Shown here: one piece after another, positions 1-7,566 of the stretch | Numbering within the stretch: position 1 is the stretch's first letter | Layout: each line of letters opens with the position of its first letter | Made by a program: the position numbers and the translations under genes | The notes under the pieces: model-generated | Databases searched by the model: none | What the model was told of the DNA's origin: nothing | Seen by the model: only the letters and a program-made list of their open reading frames with translations | Source of the DNA: Candidatus Loosdrechtia aerotolerans | GTDB lineage: Bacteria > Planctomycetota > Brocadiia > Brocadiales > Brocadiaceae | DNA: 39,781 nt | Reading direction: 5' to 3' | NCBI GenBank assembly: GCA_021646405.1 | Contig: SOER01000032.1 | Span: 1-39,781 of the forward strand

Positions 1-254
1 TCAGTTAACCCATATATTTGCTTCTTTTCTTGCCTTTGTAAAATTGGAAACAAGAAGAATCAAAGAACGAATTCCCTGGTATGAGCAAAAAGCTTCTCTT
101 ACCAGGTCTGCTGTTACTCATTATTTAAGTACCTGTACATAAATATTTGCATATTGAAACTCCCCGGTAATACAAATGTACAAAAATTTGTGGCCAGGTA
201 CCTATTAGCAAATGCGTAAGTCCTAAAAGAATTTAAATTCTGATAATGTAACTA

Positions 255-435
255 CCTCAATCCAGCGATAATTATTTAAAATCGTCTTGTGTTCAGCCAA
301 AATACTGGTTTTGAGATATTAATTTTCACTTTTTAGGTGAAATATGTCAACTTGCGTTCATAGTTTTTGCCAAGTAAATACAAGCCTTTCGTGGTAATTC
401 TTAAGTCAAAATTTAAAATTATCGCTGGATTGAGG
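255..435. repeat. 18-bp perfect inverted repeat with 145-bp spacer
   Basis: CCTCAATCCAGCGATAAT at 255-272 is repeated exactly as its reverse complement at 418-435. Both arms continue into similar AT-rich sequence (TTTAAA). The right arm lies just inside the IS3-like end at 451-471, so the pair may be ends or internal duplicates of a decayed element. A folded transcript is the other possibility. Confidence 0.6.
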
Positions 436-450
436 TTTCATCTTATTTTT

Positions 451-471
451 CTGTCCAGTTTTTGGGGTACA
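451..471 (-). mobile_element. IS3-family-like terminal sequence (remnant)
   Basis: Read on the minus strand, this begins TGTACCCCAAAAACTGGACA. That resembles the ends of many IS3-family elements, which combine TGT, a C run, AAAA and TGGACA. No orfA/orfB transposase follows inside the window, so only an end or a decayed copy remains. It abuts the truncated gene start at 472-543, and the TAG stop of that gene is formed at the junction. Confidence 0.45.
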
Positions 472-543
472 CTATACCTTTTTGATATCCGACAATTTTT
501 TTGCACGGAAGTGCAGGTCGCCGGTTATTGCGAATTTAATCAC
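472..543 (-). pseudogene. Truncated start of a metallophosphoesterase (SbcD/exonuclease-like) gene
   Basis: A GTG start at 541-543 sits behind a good ribosome site (AAAGGAG) and encodes only 23 residues beginning MIKFAITGDLHFRAKK. The GDLH motif after a hydrophobic strand is the first metal-binding motif of calcineurin-type phosphoesterases such as SbcD/Mre11 exonucleases. The frame ends at TAG exactly where IS3-like sequence begins. The simplest reading is that an insertion removed the rest of the gene and only its control region and first codons survive. The family call rests on a short stretch and is tentative. Confidence 0.4.
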
Positions 544-574
544 AAAAGAGTCTCCTTTCTTTTTAGGGGTAGAT

Positions 575-743
575 TTTTACAGCGTTTTACAGCAGGTGGG
601 TGTCTTGAATTGGCACCCGGAAAGTATCTTGCATCGTTTTTTACAGCGGGTAATTTTTCTGTTTCTTCTTGCAACAAAATTAAATCTTTGTATAATCTAT
701 ACAGGTTTGAAACAGGTTTTGGTTTTACAGCATTTTTTACAGC
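575..743. repeat. Five copies of TTTTACAGC
   Basis: The 9-mer TTTTACAGC occurs at 575-583, 585-593, 639-647, 723-731 and 735-743, all in the same orientation. Four form two close pairs 10 and 12 bp apart. They lie immediately upstream of the truncated phosphoesterase-like gene (minus strand, where they read GCTGTAAAA). They may be binding sites of a regulator or iteron-like repeats. The overlapping open frames give low-complexity translations and look non-coding. Confidence 0.55.
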
Positions 744-778
744 ACTTTTGATAAAAAATGTGGTAAATTGTGCAGTAA

Positions 779-806
779 TTGACGTGAAAATGAAGCGAGA
801 TGTAAA
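779..806 (+). promoter_or_regulatory. Possible promoter of the tRNA-Arg/tRNA-His unit
   Basis: TTGACG at 779-784, a 16-bp spacer and TGTAAA at 801-806 form a sigma70-like promoter about 50 bp before the first tRNA. The -35 box is good and the -10 box is weak, so this is only a candidate. Confidence 0.35.
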
Positions 807-856
807 AGGTTGGTTATGTCGTAAGTGTGTTGTTTTGTGTAGCTTAAATAAAGTAT

Positions 857-933
<77 letters not shown>

Positions 934-964
934 TGTTAAATAAGTATCTTTTTCCATATATTGT

Positions 965-1041
965 GGTGAGCGTAGCTCAGTGGGTAGAGCATTAGACTGT
1001 GGCTCTAAGGGTCGCGGGTTCGAATCCCGTCGCTCACCCCA
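965..1041 (+). tRNA. tRNA-His (GTG)
   Basis: The loop CTGTGGC between TTAGA and TCTAA gives anticodon GTG. The seven-pair acceptor stem GTGAGCG/CGCTCAC (966-972/1031-1037) is extended by G at 965 facing C at 1038, the extra G-1:C73 pair that identifies histidine tRNAs. CCA is encoded at 1039-1041. Confidence 0.96.
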
Positions 1042-1048
1042 TAACATA

Positions 1049-1126
1049 TTGATATTACAAGGCTTAACAGATGACTTTTGCTTCTGGTGACGGTTTCGTC
1101 TTTAAGCGATAGGTTTGTAATATCAA
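1049..1126 (+). ncRNA. Possible structured RNA: 78-nt three-way junction
   Basis: Four helices can form with almost no unpaired linker. The outer stem TTGATATTACAA (1049-1060) pairs perfectly with TTGTAATATCAA (1115-1126). Inside it, GCTTAA (1062-1067) pairs with TTAAGC (1102-1107). Two hairpins follow: CAGA/TCTG (1068-1071/1083-1086) and GACG-GTTT-CGTC (1089-1100). It begins 7 nt after the CCA of tRNA-His, so it could be part of the tRNA transcript, a small RNA or a processing or termination structure. It has no U-run and matches no RNA family I recognise. Confidence 0.4.
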
Positions 1127-1267
1127 TTTTCATCTTATCCAAATCACTCTGAACATACCCCTCCGTCATCTTTGTGTCGCTGCGACATAATAAGCGTGAT
1201 ACAGTAATAAGCGGGATCCCTTTTATTAATCAACTGCGATTCTACTCAAGCGGGTTCAAGTTTGTGT

Positions 1268-1297
1268 TTGATTTTCCCTGTTATTTGAGGCTACAAT
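1268..1297 (+). promoter_or_regulatory. Possible promoter of the cold-shock gene
   Basis: TTGATT at 1268-1273 and TACAAT at 1292-1297, 18 bp apart, resemble a sigma70-type promoter and would give a leader of about 50 nt before the ATG at 1353. The 1127-1267 stretch upstream shows no gene, only a small hairpin (TGTCG-CTG-CGACA, 1175-1187). Confidence 0.35.
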
Positions 1298-1352
1298 AAT
1301 TGCAGCTATGATAGTTTTTTTAACTTTTTCATGCCAAAGGGGGTGATTAAAA

Positions 1353-1553
1353 ATGGCAACCGGGATAGTAAAATGGTTTAATGATAAGAAAGGCTTCGGT
1401 TTTATTACTCAGGATAACGGGACTGATATTTTCGTACACCAGACTGATATCCAGAGTAATGGGTTTAGAACCCTCGCCGAAGGAGAGAAGGTTGAATTCG
1501 AAATCATTAAAGACCAAAAGGGTTATAGGGCAAAAAATGTTGTTAAACTGTAA
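1353..1553 (+). CDS. Cold-shock domain protein (CspA family)
   Basis: This 66-residue protein is a single cold-shock OB fold that binds single-stranded RNA and DNA and melts RNA structure in the cytoplasm. Visible family marks are [16 protein letters not shown] at residues 3-18 (RNP-1 motif KGFGFI) and DIFVHQTDI at about 25-33 (RNP-2 motif FVH), followed by GEKVEFEI and KGYRAKNV. The length is normal for the family. A strong ribosome site (AGGGGGTGAT) stands 8 nt before the ATG. The gene stands alone and ends in a two-way terminator. Paralogues of this family serve cold adaptation or general RNA chaperoning, and the sequence alone does not say which. Confidence 0.95.
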   Translation: MATGIVKWFNDKKGFGFITQDNGTDIFVHQTDIQSNGFRTLAEGEKVEFEIIKDQKGYRAKNVVKL

Positions 1554-1682
1554 AGATATGTAGAGCGTATTCTTACTTTAAAGTATAAACACCTGAAGAC
1601 ACAGTAACAATATGTAAAAGAATACAGAACAATCGAATCAATATAGTTACAATAACAAATAGGAAAGATCCCTAATATCTGT

Positions 1683-1724
1683 AAAACCCCAATATCTGTG
1701 AAAAGACGTTGGGGTTTTATTTTA
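1683..1724. terminator. Bidirectional intrinsic terminator
   Basis: AAAACCCCAA (1683-1692) pairs with TTGGGGTTTT (1709-1718) around a 16-nt loop, with T-rich sequence on the right and an A-run on the left. It separates the cold-shock gene from the convergent toxin gene, whose stop lies at 1728, and can serve both strands. Confidence 0.8.
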
Positions 1725-1727
1725 TGG

Positions 1728-1988
1728 CTATTTGTAAATATCGTCGCTGTATTGAATGCTGTATATTATAACAGCTTTCTGTTTCTCGTTAATTGTATAG
1801 AGTATCTCCATTTCTCCTGTACTGATTTTGTATATATCTCCGTTTATCTTTTTTACCTTTTTAGATTTTTTGCGAGGACACGGGTTTTCCCTGAGAGATA
1901 AAATTACCTCGTCTATTTTTGTAAAAAAGGGATCTGAAATATTATCAAGTTCTTTTCTTGCTATCTCTTTAATATTTAAGTTGTACAT
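1728..1988 (-). CDS. RelE/ParE-type toxin of a type II toxin-antitoxin pair
   Basis: This 86-residue basic protein has the plasmid-stabilisation fold pattern. Its N-terminal helices read YNLNIKEIARKELDNI, then LRENPCPRKKSKKV, then the strand block GDIYKISTGEMEILYTINE and the final strand KAVIIYSI. RelE relatives cut mRNA on the ribosome and ParE relatives poison gyrase; the visible residues do not decide between them. The ATG at 1988 was chosen because it overlaps the 3' end of the antitoxin gene by 20 bp, the usual coupled arrangement. A longer frame begins at 2084 but runs through the antitoxin and does not look like this family. Confidence 0.82.
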   Translation of the reverse strand: MYNLNIKEIARKELDNISDPFFTKIDEVILSLRENPCPRKKSKKVKKINGDIYKISTGEMEILYTINEKQKAVIIYSIQYSDDIYK

Positions 1989-2241
1989 TGAGCTGTGATT
2001 TCCTCTTATCACTGTAGGCTTTGTAATCTTCTTCAGGCTCATTCTTTCGTTCTTCAACAGCGCTGATACTTGATATATCTTCAATGATTTCGTTAATGTC
2101 CCGAATCAATTGTTCTAATCGTTTGAGCTCTTCAACATCAATGATCGCTGCAACTGTCTGTCCTTCAACATCGATGATATATTGTTTGATTTTAATAAAA
2201 TCATTAAGACCGCTGTCCTCTTTCTTTACCCCTGTACTCAT
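1969..2241 (-). CDS. Antitoxin of the RelE/ParE-type pair
   Basis: This is a 90-residue acidic protein. The segment IKQYIIDVEGQTVAAIIDVEELKRLEQLI resembles the Phd/YefM-type DNA-binding antitoxin core, in which a short strand and 'VVISVEEYERLE'-like helix are typical. The remaining C-terminal part is acidic and would wrap the toxin. AAGGAG lies 8 nt before the ATG at 2241, which is why the in-frame ATG at 2259 was not chosen. It is first in the operon and is expected to repress its own promoter, which lies between it and the gene-poor stretch to the right. Confidence 0.78.
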   Translation of the reverse strand: MSTGVKKEDSGLNDFIKIKQYIIDVEGQTVAAIIDVEELKRLEQLIRDINEIIEDISSISAVEERKNEPEEDYKAYSDKRKSQLNVQLKY

Positions 2242-2332
2242 AATTCTGCTCCTTTTCAATTCACTTGAAACATGTTTCGTATACCGAGGATCTAGTTATC
2301 TTAAAATAATTATATCATTAGAATCTTACTGA

Positions 2333-3043
2333 TAAAGATAAACCTTATTTAATTATTTATAGGAGCCTAAAAATGAAACCTGACACATTGACTTAGAATC
2401 GATTCCATGAGCATGAACAAAGGATCCCCGCTTAAGGCATACGGGGACATGGTTTGTCCGTACTACCTTGTCTCTGTAATGTCCGGCTTTATCATTTGGA
2501 TACTATATATCGTAGTTACAAAGACCACAGAGAGTAATATTCACTTCTTATCCACCATACTACAGGTATCAACTTAAGCATCATAATACTAAAGACGGTA
2601 TACAATATGTGCCGAAACGGGCGATACATTGTTGTGACTTGCACCAGGGAAGGGAGAAATAAGTCAGAGATACCCCGGAAGGTTTTGCAAAGAACACAGA
2701 GAACTGTGAATCATACTATGCATGGAATTACCTACCTATTGTATGCTTTTATAATCATACCTTTTATGCTTTAAAACTTTACAAAATAATATCTTAGGCG
2801 GTATTGCCGGGCGGTTGTATCCATATTCATACACAAAATATCTATTAAAATATTTCAGGCCTCAACTAAATAATTTTTACTATTTTATTATATATCATAA
2901 GTACTATTACTTTTCCGGTTTGCATATCAATATTATTTTTATTCCAAATTTCTCTATAAACGGTTTTTGGTAAGTATATTGCTGGAGTATGTGATCAAAA
3001 GAATTAACTGTATCGAAAACATTTATTAGGAATAAAAAGAATT
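2333..3043. other. 711-bp stretch without a recognisable gene
   Basis: All frames are broken by stops. Two nested small hairpins lie at 2426-2459 (CCCCG/CGGGG and GGACA/TGTCC). The right 200 bp is very AT-rich and probably holds the promoter of the transposase gene. No terminal inverted repeats could be assigned. Confidence 0.45.
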
Positions 3044-4252
3044 GTGATAACAAACAAAGAACAAAAAGAGATATTTTTTAAATTTTTAGATACATTGAAC
3101 GAAGCCCAGATTCGTTGGTTTTTAGGTAGGGAGGCAATGCTTTTTGGATATGGTGGTATCAAGAAGATGTGCGAGCTTACCGGTATATCAAAACCAACAG
3201 TGATACGAGGTATAAAAGAACTGAAGGCGAAAAGGGTACTACGCAATGAGGATGACAAAATCCGGAGACCCGGAGCAGGACGAAAGAAGGTAGAAGAGAA
3301 GAACCCTGAGATTTTGAATATGCTCGGGGATATTGTGAATGAAACAACAGCGAATGACTCTGCATGTATACTTAAATGGACAACAAAGTCTACCTATCAA
3401 ATTAGTGACCAATTACGAAAAATGGGTTATTCAATTAGTGAGGATACTATTCAAAGACGGCTGAAAGAAATGAATTTTTCTTTACAATCGAGTGTAAGGA
3501 AGGGAGATGGGATCTTATCCAGAGAATATGATAATCAATTTCATCATATTAATGACCTGGCAAAAGAATATATCTACGAAGGAAATCCGGTAATAGCTGT
3601 TGATACCAGGAAAAGAATAAGAAAAGGAATACTGAGAGACCATGCGAAAAGATTAGAGTGTAGGAATGCTTCGAAACAAATACCTGTGCCCAAACCTCAG
3701 GATGCCGTAAACAGTGCGCTTATTCCGCATGGAGTATATAATATCCAGAAAAATAACGATATGGCTAATATCGGGATGTCCCGTAATTCAGTAGAATTTA
3801 CCGTAGAGAGTATTAGAAGATGGTGGCTTTTCTTTGGATCGAAGCAGTATCCCCATGCAAAAGGTATACTGATTTGTATGGACGGAAAGGAAAATAACGG
3901 TCTCAGAACCAGGGAATGGAAATACTATTTGCAAAAGTTGTCTGATGAGACAGATTTTTCTATTACCGTATGCTACTATCCACCCGGGATAATCAAGTGG
4001 AATAAGATAGAATACAATACCATTTCATTTATGAGTATGAACTGGAGAGAAGAACCTTTTATAAACCTTGAGACTATCATCAATGTTATAGGCTCTCCCG
4101 TAATGAAAAAAGGGTTAAAAATGAAATCGCTTTTAGATAAAACAAATGTCAGGAGAGATGAAAGGATTCCGGATTATCAAATAAAAGAATTAAATGAAGA
4201 GCCATATAACACTGACAAGCAATTACACTTTGTCGTTATGCCGCATAAATAA
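3044..4252 (+). CDS. Divergent ISAzo13-family transposase
   Basis: This 402-residue protein resembles ISAzo13-type ('Rhodopirellula') DDE transposases. The N-terminal helix-turn-helix reads GISKPTVIRGIKEL (residues 46-59). The basic RRPGAGRKKVEE follows, then the segment TTKSTYQISDQLRKMG and the catalytic core. Candidate acidic residues are AVDTR, ICMDGKENNG and KWNKIEYN (D, D, E). The family's conserved block after the first Asp (usually G-x-F-K-N-x-G-x-x-W) is replaced by a basic, unlike stretch, and the usual C-terminal tryptophan region is missing. It may therefore be inactive or domesticated. The start is GTG with a weak upstream AGGA. No element ends were found, so the limits of the insertion are unknown. 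Confidence 0.75.
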   Translation: MITNKEQKEIFFKFLDTLNEAQIRWFLGREAMLFGYGGIKKMCELTGISKPTVIRGIKELKAKRVLRNEDDKIRRPGAGRKKVEEKNPEILNMLGDIVNETTANDSACILKWTTKSTYQISDQLRKMGYSISEDTIQRRLKEMNFSLQSSVRKGDGILSREYDNQFHHINDLAKEYIYEGNPVIAVDTRKRIRKGILRDHAKRLECRNASKQIPVPKPQDAVNSALIPHGVYNIQKNNDMANIGMSRNSVEFTVESIRRWWLFFGSKQYPHAKGILICMDGKENNGLRTREWKYYLQKLSDETDFSITVCYYPPGIIKWNKIEYNTISFMSMNWREEPFINLETIINVIGSPVMKKGLKMKSLLDKTNVRRDERIPDYQIKELNEEPYNTDKQLHFVVMPHK

Positions 4253-4414
4253 GCAACTGCAGGGGAATAAAAGATCTCCCGGCAATTAACCCTCTGCCGC
4301 TTCCATCCTATTTTACAAATCTCCTGTATTCTTTTTACAAGGATAAATCTTGAAAAAGTTATTACCGAACTGGGCATACCTATGTTTGAAGAACTAGTCA
4401 GGAAGAGAACATAT

Positions 4415-5218
4415 ATGACCCGGCATGTAGTGTTAATAATAATTATAGCGGGTCTGTTCTCCATACATTGCTCAACGGTGCCGATAACAGGGAGGAGGCA
4501 ACTCTCCTTTATTTCGCACTCCAGGCTTGTTGAAGCAAGTAAAGACAGCTACTATGATATGATTGAAAGTGCAGAACTTTCAGACGATCCTGATAAGGTC
4601 CGGATGGTCAGGAATGTGGGTCAGAAAATAGCACTGGCTGCCGAACAGTTTATGCGTGGGCATGATATGGGGGATGAATTAGAGAGCTATCAATGGGAAT
4701 TTAGCCTTATTCAAGACGATGCAACGGCAAATGCCTTTGCTACACCTGGTGGGAAGATTGCTGTATATACGGGTATCCTTCCGGTTGCCCGGGATGAAAA
4801 TGGACTTGCCGTTATATTAGGACACGAGGTTGCACATTCTCTGGCCAACCATGCTGGTGAAAGGATGAGCCAGCTATTACTGGTGCGATTAGGTGGTGTT
4901 GCCTTATCTGTAGCGTTTGGCTCTTATCCTGTTTTAACAAGGCAATTGTTAATGACGGCTTACGGTGCAGGTGCTAATGTAGGTATTATCTTACCATATA
5001 GTCGCGGCCATGAATCAGAGGCAGACCATATTGGACTTATTCTTATGGCGCATGCAGGTTATGATCCTCGAAGCGCCATTCAATTCTGGCAGAGGATGAG
5101 TAGCATGGAAGATCAGGGAAGACCGCCTGAATTTTTATCCACCCATCCAGCACCAGAGAGAAGGATCCAGGATATCCGGGATATGGTTCCCGAGGCCATG
5201 AAGTATTACAGACGATAA
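4415..5218 (+). CDS. M48-family zinc metalloprotease, lipoprotein
   Basis: This 267-residue membrane-anchored protease belongs to the M48 family (LoiP/BepA-like quality-control peptidases). A hydrophobic signal ends in GLFSIHC, a plausible lipobox with the lipidated Cys near residue 19, followed by STVPITGRRQL, typical of this group. The zinc site is HEVAH at residues 137-141, with the third ligand in ESEADHIG downstream. The conserved NAFATPGG precedes it and HPAPERRI lies near the end. The ATG at 4415 is preferred over the in-frame ATG at 4382 because AGGAAG lies 9 nt before it and the signal peptide starts there. It heads a same-strand run with the DUF362 gene 23 bp downstream. It probably trims misfolded envelope proteins. 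Confidence 0.92.
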   Translation: MTRHVVLIIIIAGLFSIHCSTVPITGRRQLSFISHSRLVEASKDSYYDMIESAELSDDPDKVRMVRNVGQKIALAAEQFMRGHDMGDELESYQWEFSLIQDDATANAFATPGGKIAVYTGILPVARDENGLAVILGHEVAHSLANHAGERMSQLLLVRLGGVALSVAFGSYPVLTRQLLMTAYGAGANVGIILPYSRGHESEADHIGLILMAHAGYDPRSAIQFWQRMSSMEDQGRPPEFLSTHPAPERRIQDIRDMVPEAMKYYRR

Positions 5219-5241
5219 AAAGGAGATTTGGAGCGGTTGAA

Positions 5242-6105
5242 ATGAAGAGTAGGGTATCTATTGCTTATGATCAGGATATAGAAAAATCAATTACATCCGC
5301 GCTTGATTCCCTTGAGGATATTTCAGATTTATTCCGGGGAAAGCATGTGGCTATAAAACCGAATGATACCTGGGCATCTCCCGGGGATTTGACACCCTGT
5401 ACACAAGCGGATTCAGTAGAAGCCGTAATAAAGTATGTTAAGCGTTTTCATCCAAAGAAGATTACCATTACCGGTGGTGCCGGTGCCGAAGAGACGGATA
5501 ATGTTTTTCGATATCTTGGTATCGATAAGGTTATTCAGCAGGAAGGAGTAGAATTTTTCGATCATAACAGAGGGCCTTTTCAGGCAGTGAAATTAGAATA
5601 TGGGCCGCAGAAGGAAGTGATGATAAATCCATATATACTTGAATATGATACCGTTATCTCGCTTGCCCAGCACAAGGTACATAATTCGGCAGATGTTACA
5701 CTTTCTATGAAAAATATAGCTATGTCTTATCCCGCTGCAGATTATTACGGTCATCCGAGAGAAAGCTATGCACACCCGCATAATTTTTTTAAGGACTTAC
5801 ATGGTTTTATTGCAGGTATGTGTCAGAGATTTCCTATAGATCTTGGGATTATTGTTGGTCATCCTGCTATGATTGGCAAAGGTCCTATTGGTGGAAAAAC
5901 TTTTGAATCAGGCATTACAATTGCGGGAAAAGACCCTGTTGCAACTGATTATATCGGAGCAAAAATGCTCGGACGTGAAAATGCCAGACATATCATAGAG
6001 GCCGAAAAGCTTACTTTAGGTGTGGCTGCTATGGAAAACATAGAAATCGCAGGAATATCACTTGATGATGCTATAGAGATATTCAGGAAGCAGTCTGAAA
6101 AATAA
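5242..6105 (+). CDS. DUF362 domain protein
   Basis: This 287-residue protein spans a DUF362 domain: KHVAIKPNDTWASPGDLTPC early, where the family usually has 'KPNL', then ITITGGAGAEETDNVF, SLAQHKVHNSADVTLSMKN and GKGPIGGKTFESGITIAGKDPVATD. DUF362 proteins are often linked to iron-sulfur clusters, but no CxxCxxC ferredoxin motif is present, so only the core domain is here. The family's biochemical role is not settled. A strong ribosome site (AAGGAG) stands 15 nt before the ATG. The next gene, an SDR, follows after 15 bp, which suggests one transcript. A redox or cofactor-handling role is possible but unproven. Confidence 0.85.
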   Translation: MKSRVSIAYDQDIEKSITSALDSLEDISDLFRGKHVAIKPNDTWASPGDLTPCTQADSVEAVIKYVKRFHPKKITITGGAGAEETDNVFRYLGIDKVIQQEGVEFFDHNRGPFQAVKLEYGPQKEVMINPYILEYDTVISLAQHKVHNSADVTLSMKNIAMSYPAADYYGHPRESYAHPHNFFKDLHGFIAGMCQRFPIDLGIIVGHPAMIGKGPIGGKTFESGITIAGKDPVATDYIGAKMLGRENARHIIEAEKLTLGVAAMENIEIAGISLDDAIEIFRKQSEK

Positions 6106-6120
6106 GGAATGTAAAAGTTT

Positions 6121-6846
6121 ATGGAAGGACTCAAGGGAAAAGTAGCCCTGGTTACAGGCGGCGGGAGGGGACTTGGCGAAGCTGTATGTCAAATACTTGG
6201 AGAATCAGGTGCAACAGTAGTGCTGACTGATATCCGGGGAGAACTTGCTGAGAAGGCAGCCGGTGAATTGAGGGAAAAAGGTATTGAATCTATGGACTTG
6301 CAACTCGATGTTGGTGATGAAAGTCAGGTGAAAGATACCATACACCGGGTAGCAGCAAGATATGGACGGCTTGATATACTAATCAACAATGCGGGGATTG
6401 ATGTGACGCTTCCGGTAGAGGAAATACCTGTTGCAGACTGGGATAGAATCATAGGGGTAAATCTGCGCGGACCGTTTCTTATGTCAAAATATGTGTTCGG
6501 TATCATGAAACAACAGAGGGCCGGACATATTGTAAATGTGATATCTACGGCAGCAAAACGTGCCTGGGCAAATGCATCTGCATATCATGCGAGTAAATGG
6601 GGGCTTCTTGGTTTCAGCCACGCACTTCATGTAGAGGCACGCAAGCAGAACATTAAGGTGATAGCGGTGATAAGCGGCGGTATGCGTACACCGTTTCTCC
6701 TCGAAAGATTTCCGGATATAGATGTCAACACTCTTCAGGAACCGAGGAATGTTGCTGAAACGATACGATTTGTTTTGATGCAGCCAGACGAGACCGTTAT
6801 ACCAGAAGTAATGGTTATTCCTATGCGTGAAACATCCTGGCCTTGA
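6121..6846 (+). CDS. Short-chain dehydrogenase/reductase (SDR)
   Basis: This is a classical 241-residue SDR with a Rossmann fold using NAD(P)H to oxidise alcohols or reduce ketones. The cofactor motif is TGGGRGLG (TGxxxGxG) at residues 12-19. LTDIR follows at the second strand, NNAG lies near residue 90, a Ser sits in VISTAAK, and the active-site YHASK near residue 154 supplies Tyr and Lys. Asp at the end of the second strand favours NAD(H) over NADP(H). The substrate is not readable from the sequence. It follows the DUF362 gene by 15 bp and precedes the sugar-phosphate and glycosyltransferase genes. Confidence 0.93.
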   Translation: MEGLKGKVALVTGGGRGLGEAVCQILGESGATVVLTDIRGELAEKAAGELREKGIESMDLQLDVGDESQVKDTIHRVAARYGRLDILINNAGIDVTLPVEEIPVADWDRIIGVNLRGPFLMSKYVFGIMKQQRAGHIVNVISTAAKRAWANASAYHASKWGLLGFSHALHVEARKQNIKVIAVISGGMRTPFLLERFPDIDVNTLQEPRNVAETIRFVLMQPDETVIPEVMVIPMRETSWP

Positions 6847-6949
6847 TGTCATGATGCAATTAAGGTTGAAAGGTTACCATGGATCAGGGTAGTTGCGCAA
6901 GTCAGTATATTAATGGACGATTACGAAATTGCTTCCAGTGAATACACCC

Positions 6950-7510
6950 ATGGTACCGGCAATTTTTCTGGATAAAGACGGCACTCTTATAAAGGATATA
7001 CCGTACAATGTTGATCCGCGGCGGATACAGTTTATGCCGGGTACGAAAGAAGGGCTGCAACTTCTTCATGTGGCCGGTTACAAATTCGTAATCATTACCA
7101 ACCAACCAGGTGTAGCTGCGGGATACTTCTCCGAGAAGGCCCTGTATGTGGTAGAGATATTCATGCGTCAACAAATGTCTGAGTTCGGTGTGCCACTTGC
7201 TGGCTTTTTTTATTGTCCTCATCTCCCAGGTGGCATGCCGGATTATGATATGGAATGTTCTTGTAGAAAGCCTAAGCCCGGGCTAATACTCAAAGCAATC
7301 AGGGAGCTGGGTATAGATGTTATGCGTTCATGGTTCATTGGTGATATTCTTAATGATATTGAGGCCGGGCGGCGTGCAGGTTGTAAGACTATTCTTATTG
7401 ATAATGGTAATGAAACAGAATGGATACTCTCCTCTTATCGGTTACCGCATTATACTGTAAAAAACTTTTTAGAAGCTGTACGGATAATTACCCGACGGGT
7501 AATCGTATAA
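6950..7510 (+). CDS. HAD-IIIA phosphatase, GmhB-like (heptose bisphosphate 7-phosphatase)
   Basis: This protein of about 186 residues has HAD motif I FLDKDGTL, motif II TNQPGV, the basic KPKPG and motif IV GDILNDIEAG. The zinc loop of GmhB-type enzymes is present as CPH followed by CSC. Family members remove the C7 phosphate from D-glycero-D-manno-heptose 1,7-bisphosphate on the way to ADP- or GDP-heptose; histidinol-phosphate phosphatase is the close alternative. The start is uncertain: ATG 6950 puts the catalytic Asp near the N-terminus as usual, but no ribosome site is evident and TTG 6929 or GTG 6938 are possible. The GT9 gene downstream supports a heptose or glycan role. Confidence 0.88.
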   Translation: MVPAIFLDKDGTLIKDIPYNVDPRRIQFMPGTKEGLQLLHVAGYKFVIITNQPGVAAGYFSEKALYVVEIFMRQQMSEFGVPLAGFFYCPHLPGGMPDYDMECSCRKPKPGLILKAIRELGIDVMRSWFIGDILNDIEAGRRAGCKTILIDNGNETEWILSSYRLPHYTVKNFLEAVRIITRRVIV

Positions 7511-7566
7511 ATGAAAGTGAAAGTGTATGAATATTAATTAATCGCATTCTTCTATAGAATCCAAAT

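Larger units (their letters stand above)
1..471. other. Gene-poor region with hairpins and an inverted repeat
   Basis: I see no convincing gene here. The stretch is AT-rich and holds a 7-bp hairpin with CCTGGTA at 75-81 and TACCAGG at 100-106. A short hairpin (TTTCAC/GTGAAA) lies near 325-342, and the inverted repeat at 255-435 is listed separately. The right border at 451-471 looks like the end of an IS3-type insertion sequence, so part of this region is probably decayed mobile DNA. Confidence 0.5.

Noticed and set aside
4345-4414. In-frame coding-looking stretch before the M48 protease (NLEKVITELGIPMFEELVRK)
   Set aside because: It could be a remnant of a lost gene, but it has no ribosome site or start and matches no family I recognise, so it was left out as a feature.
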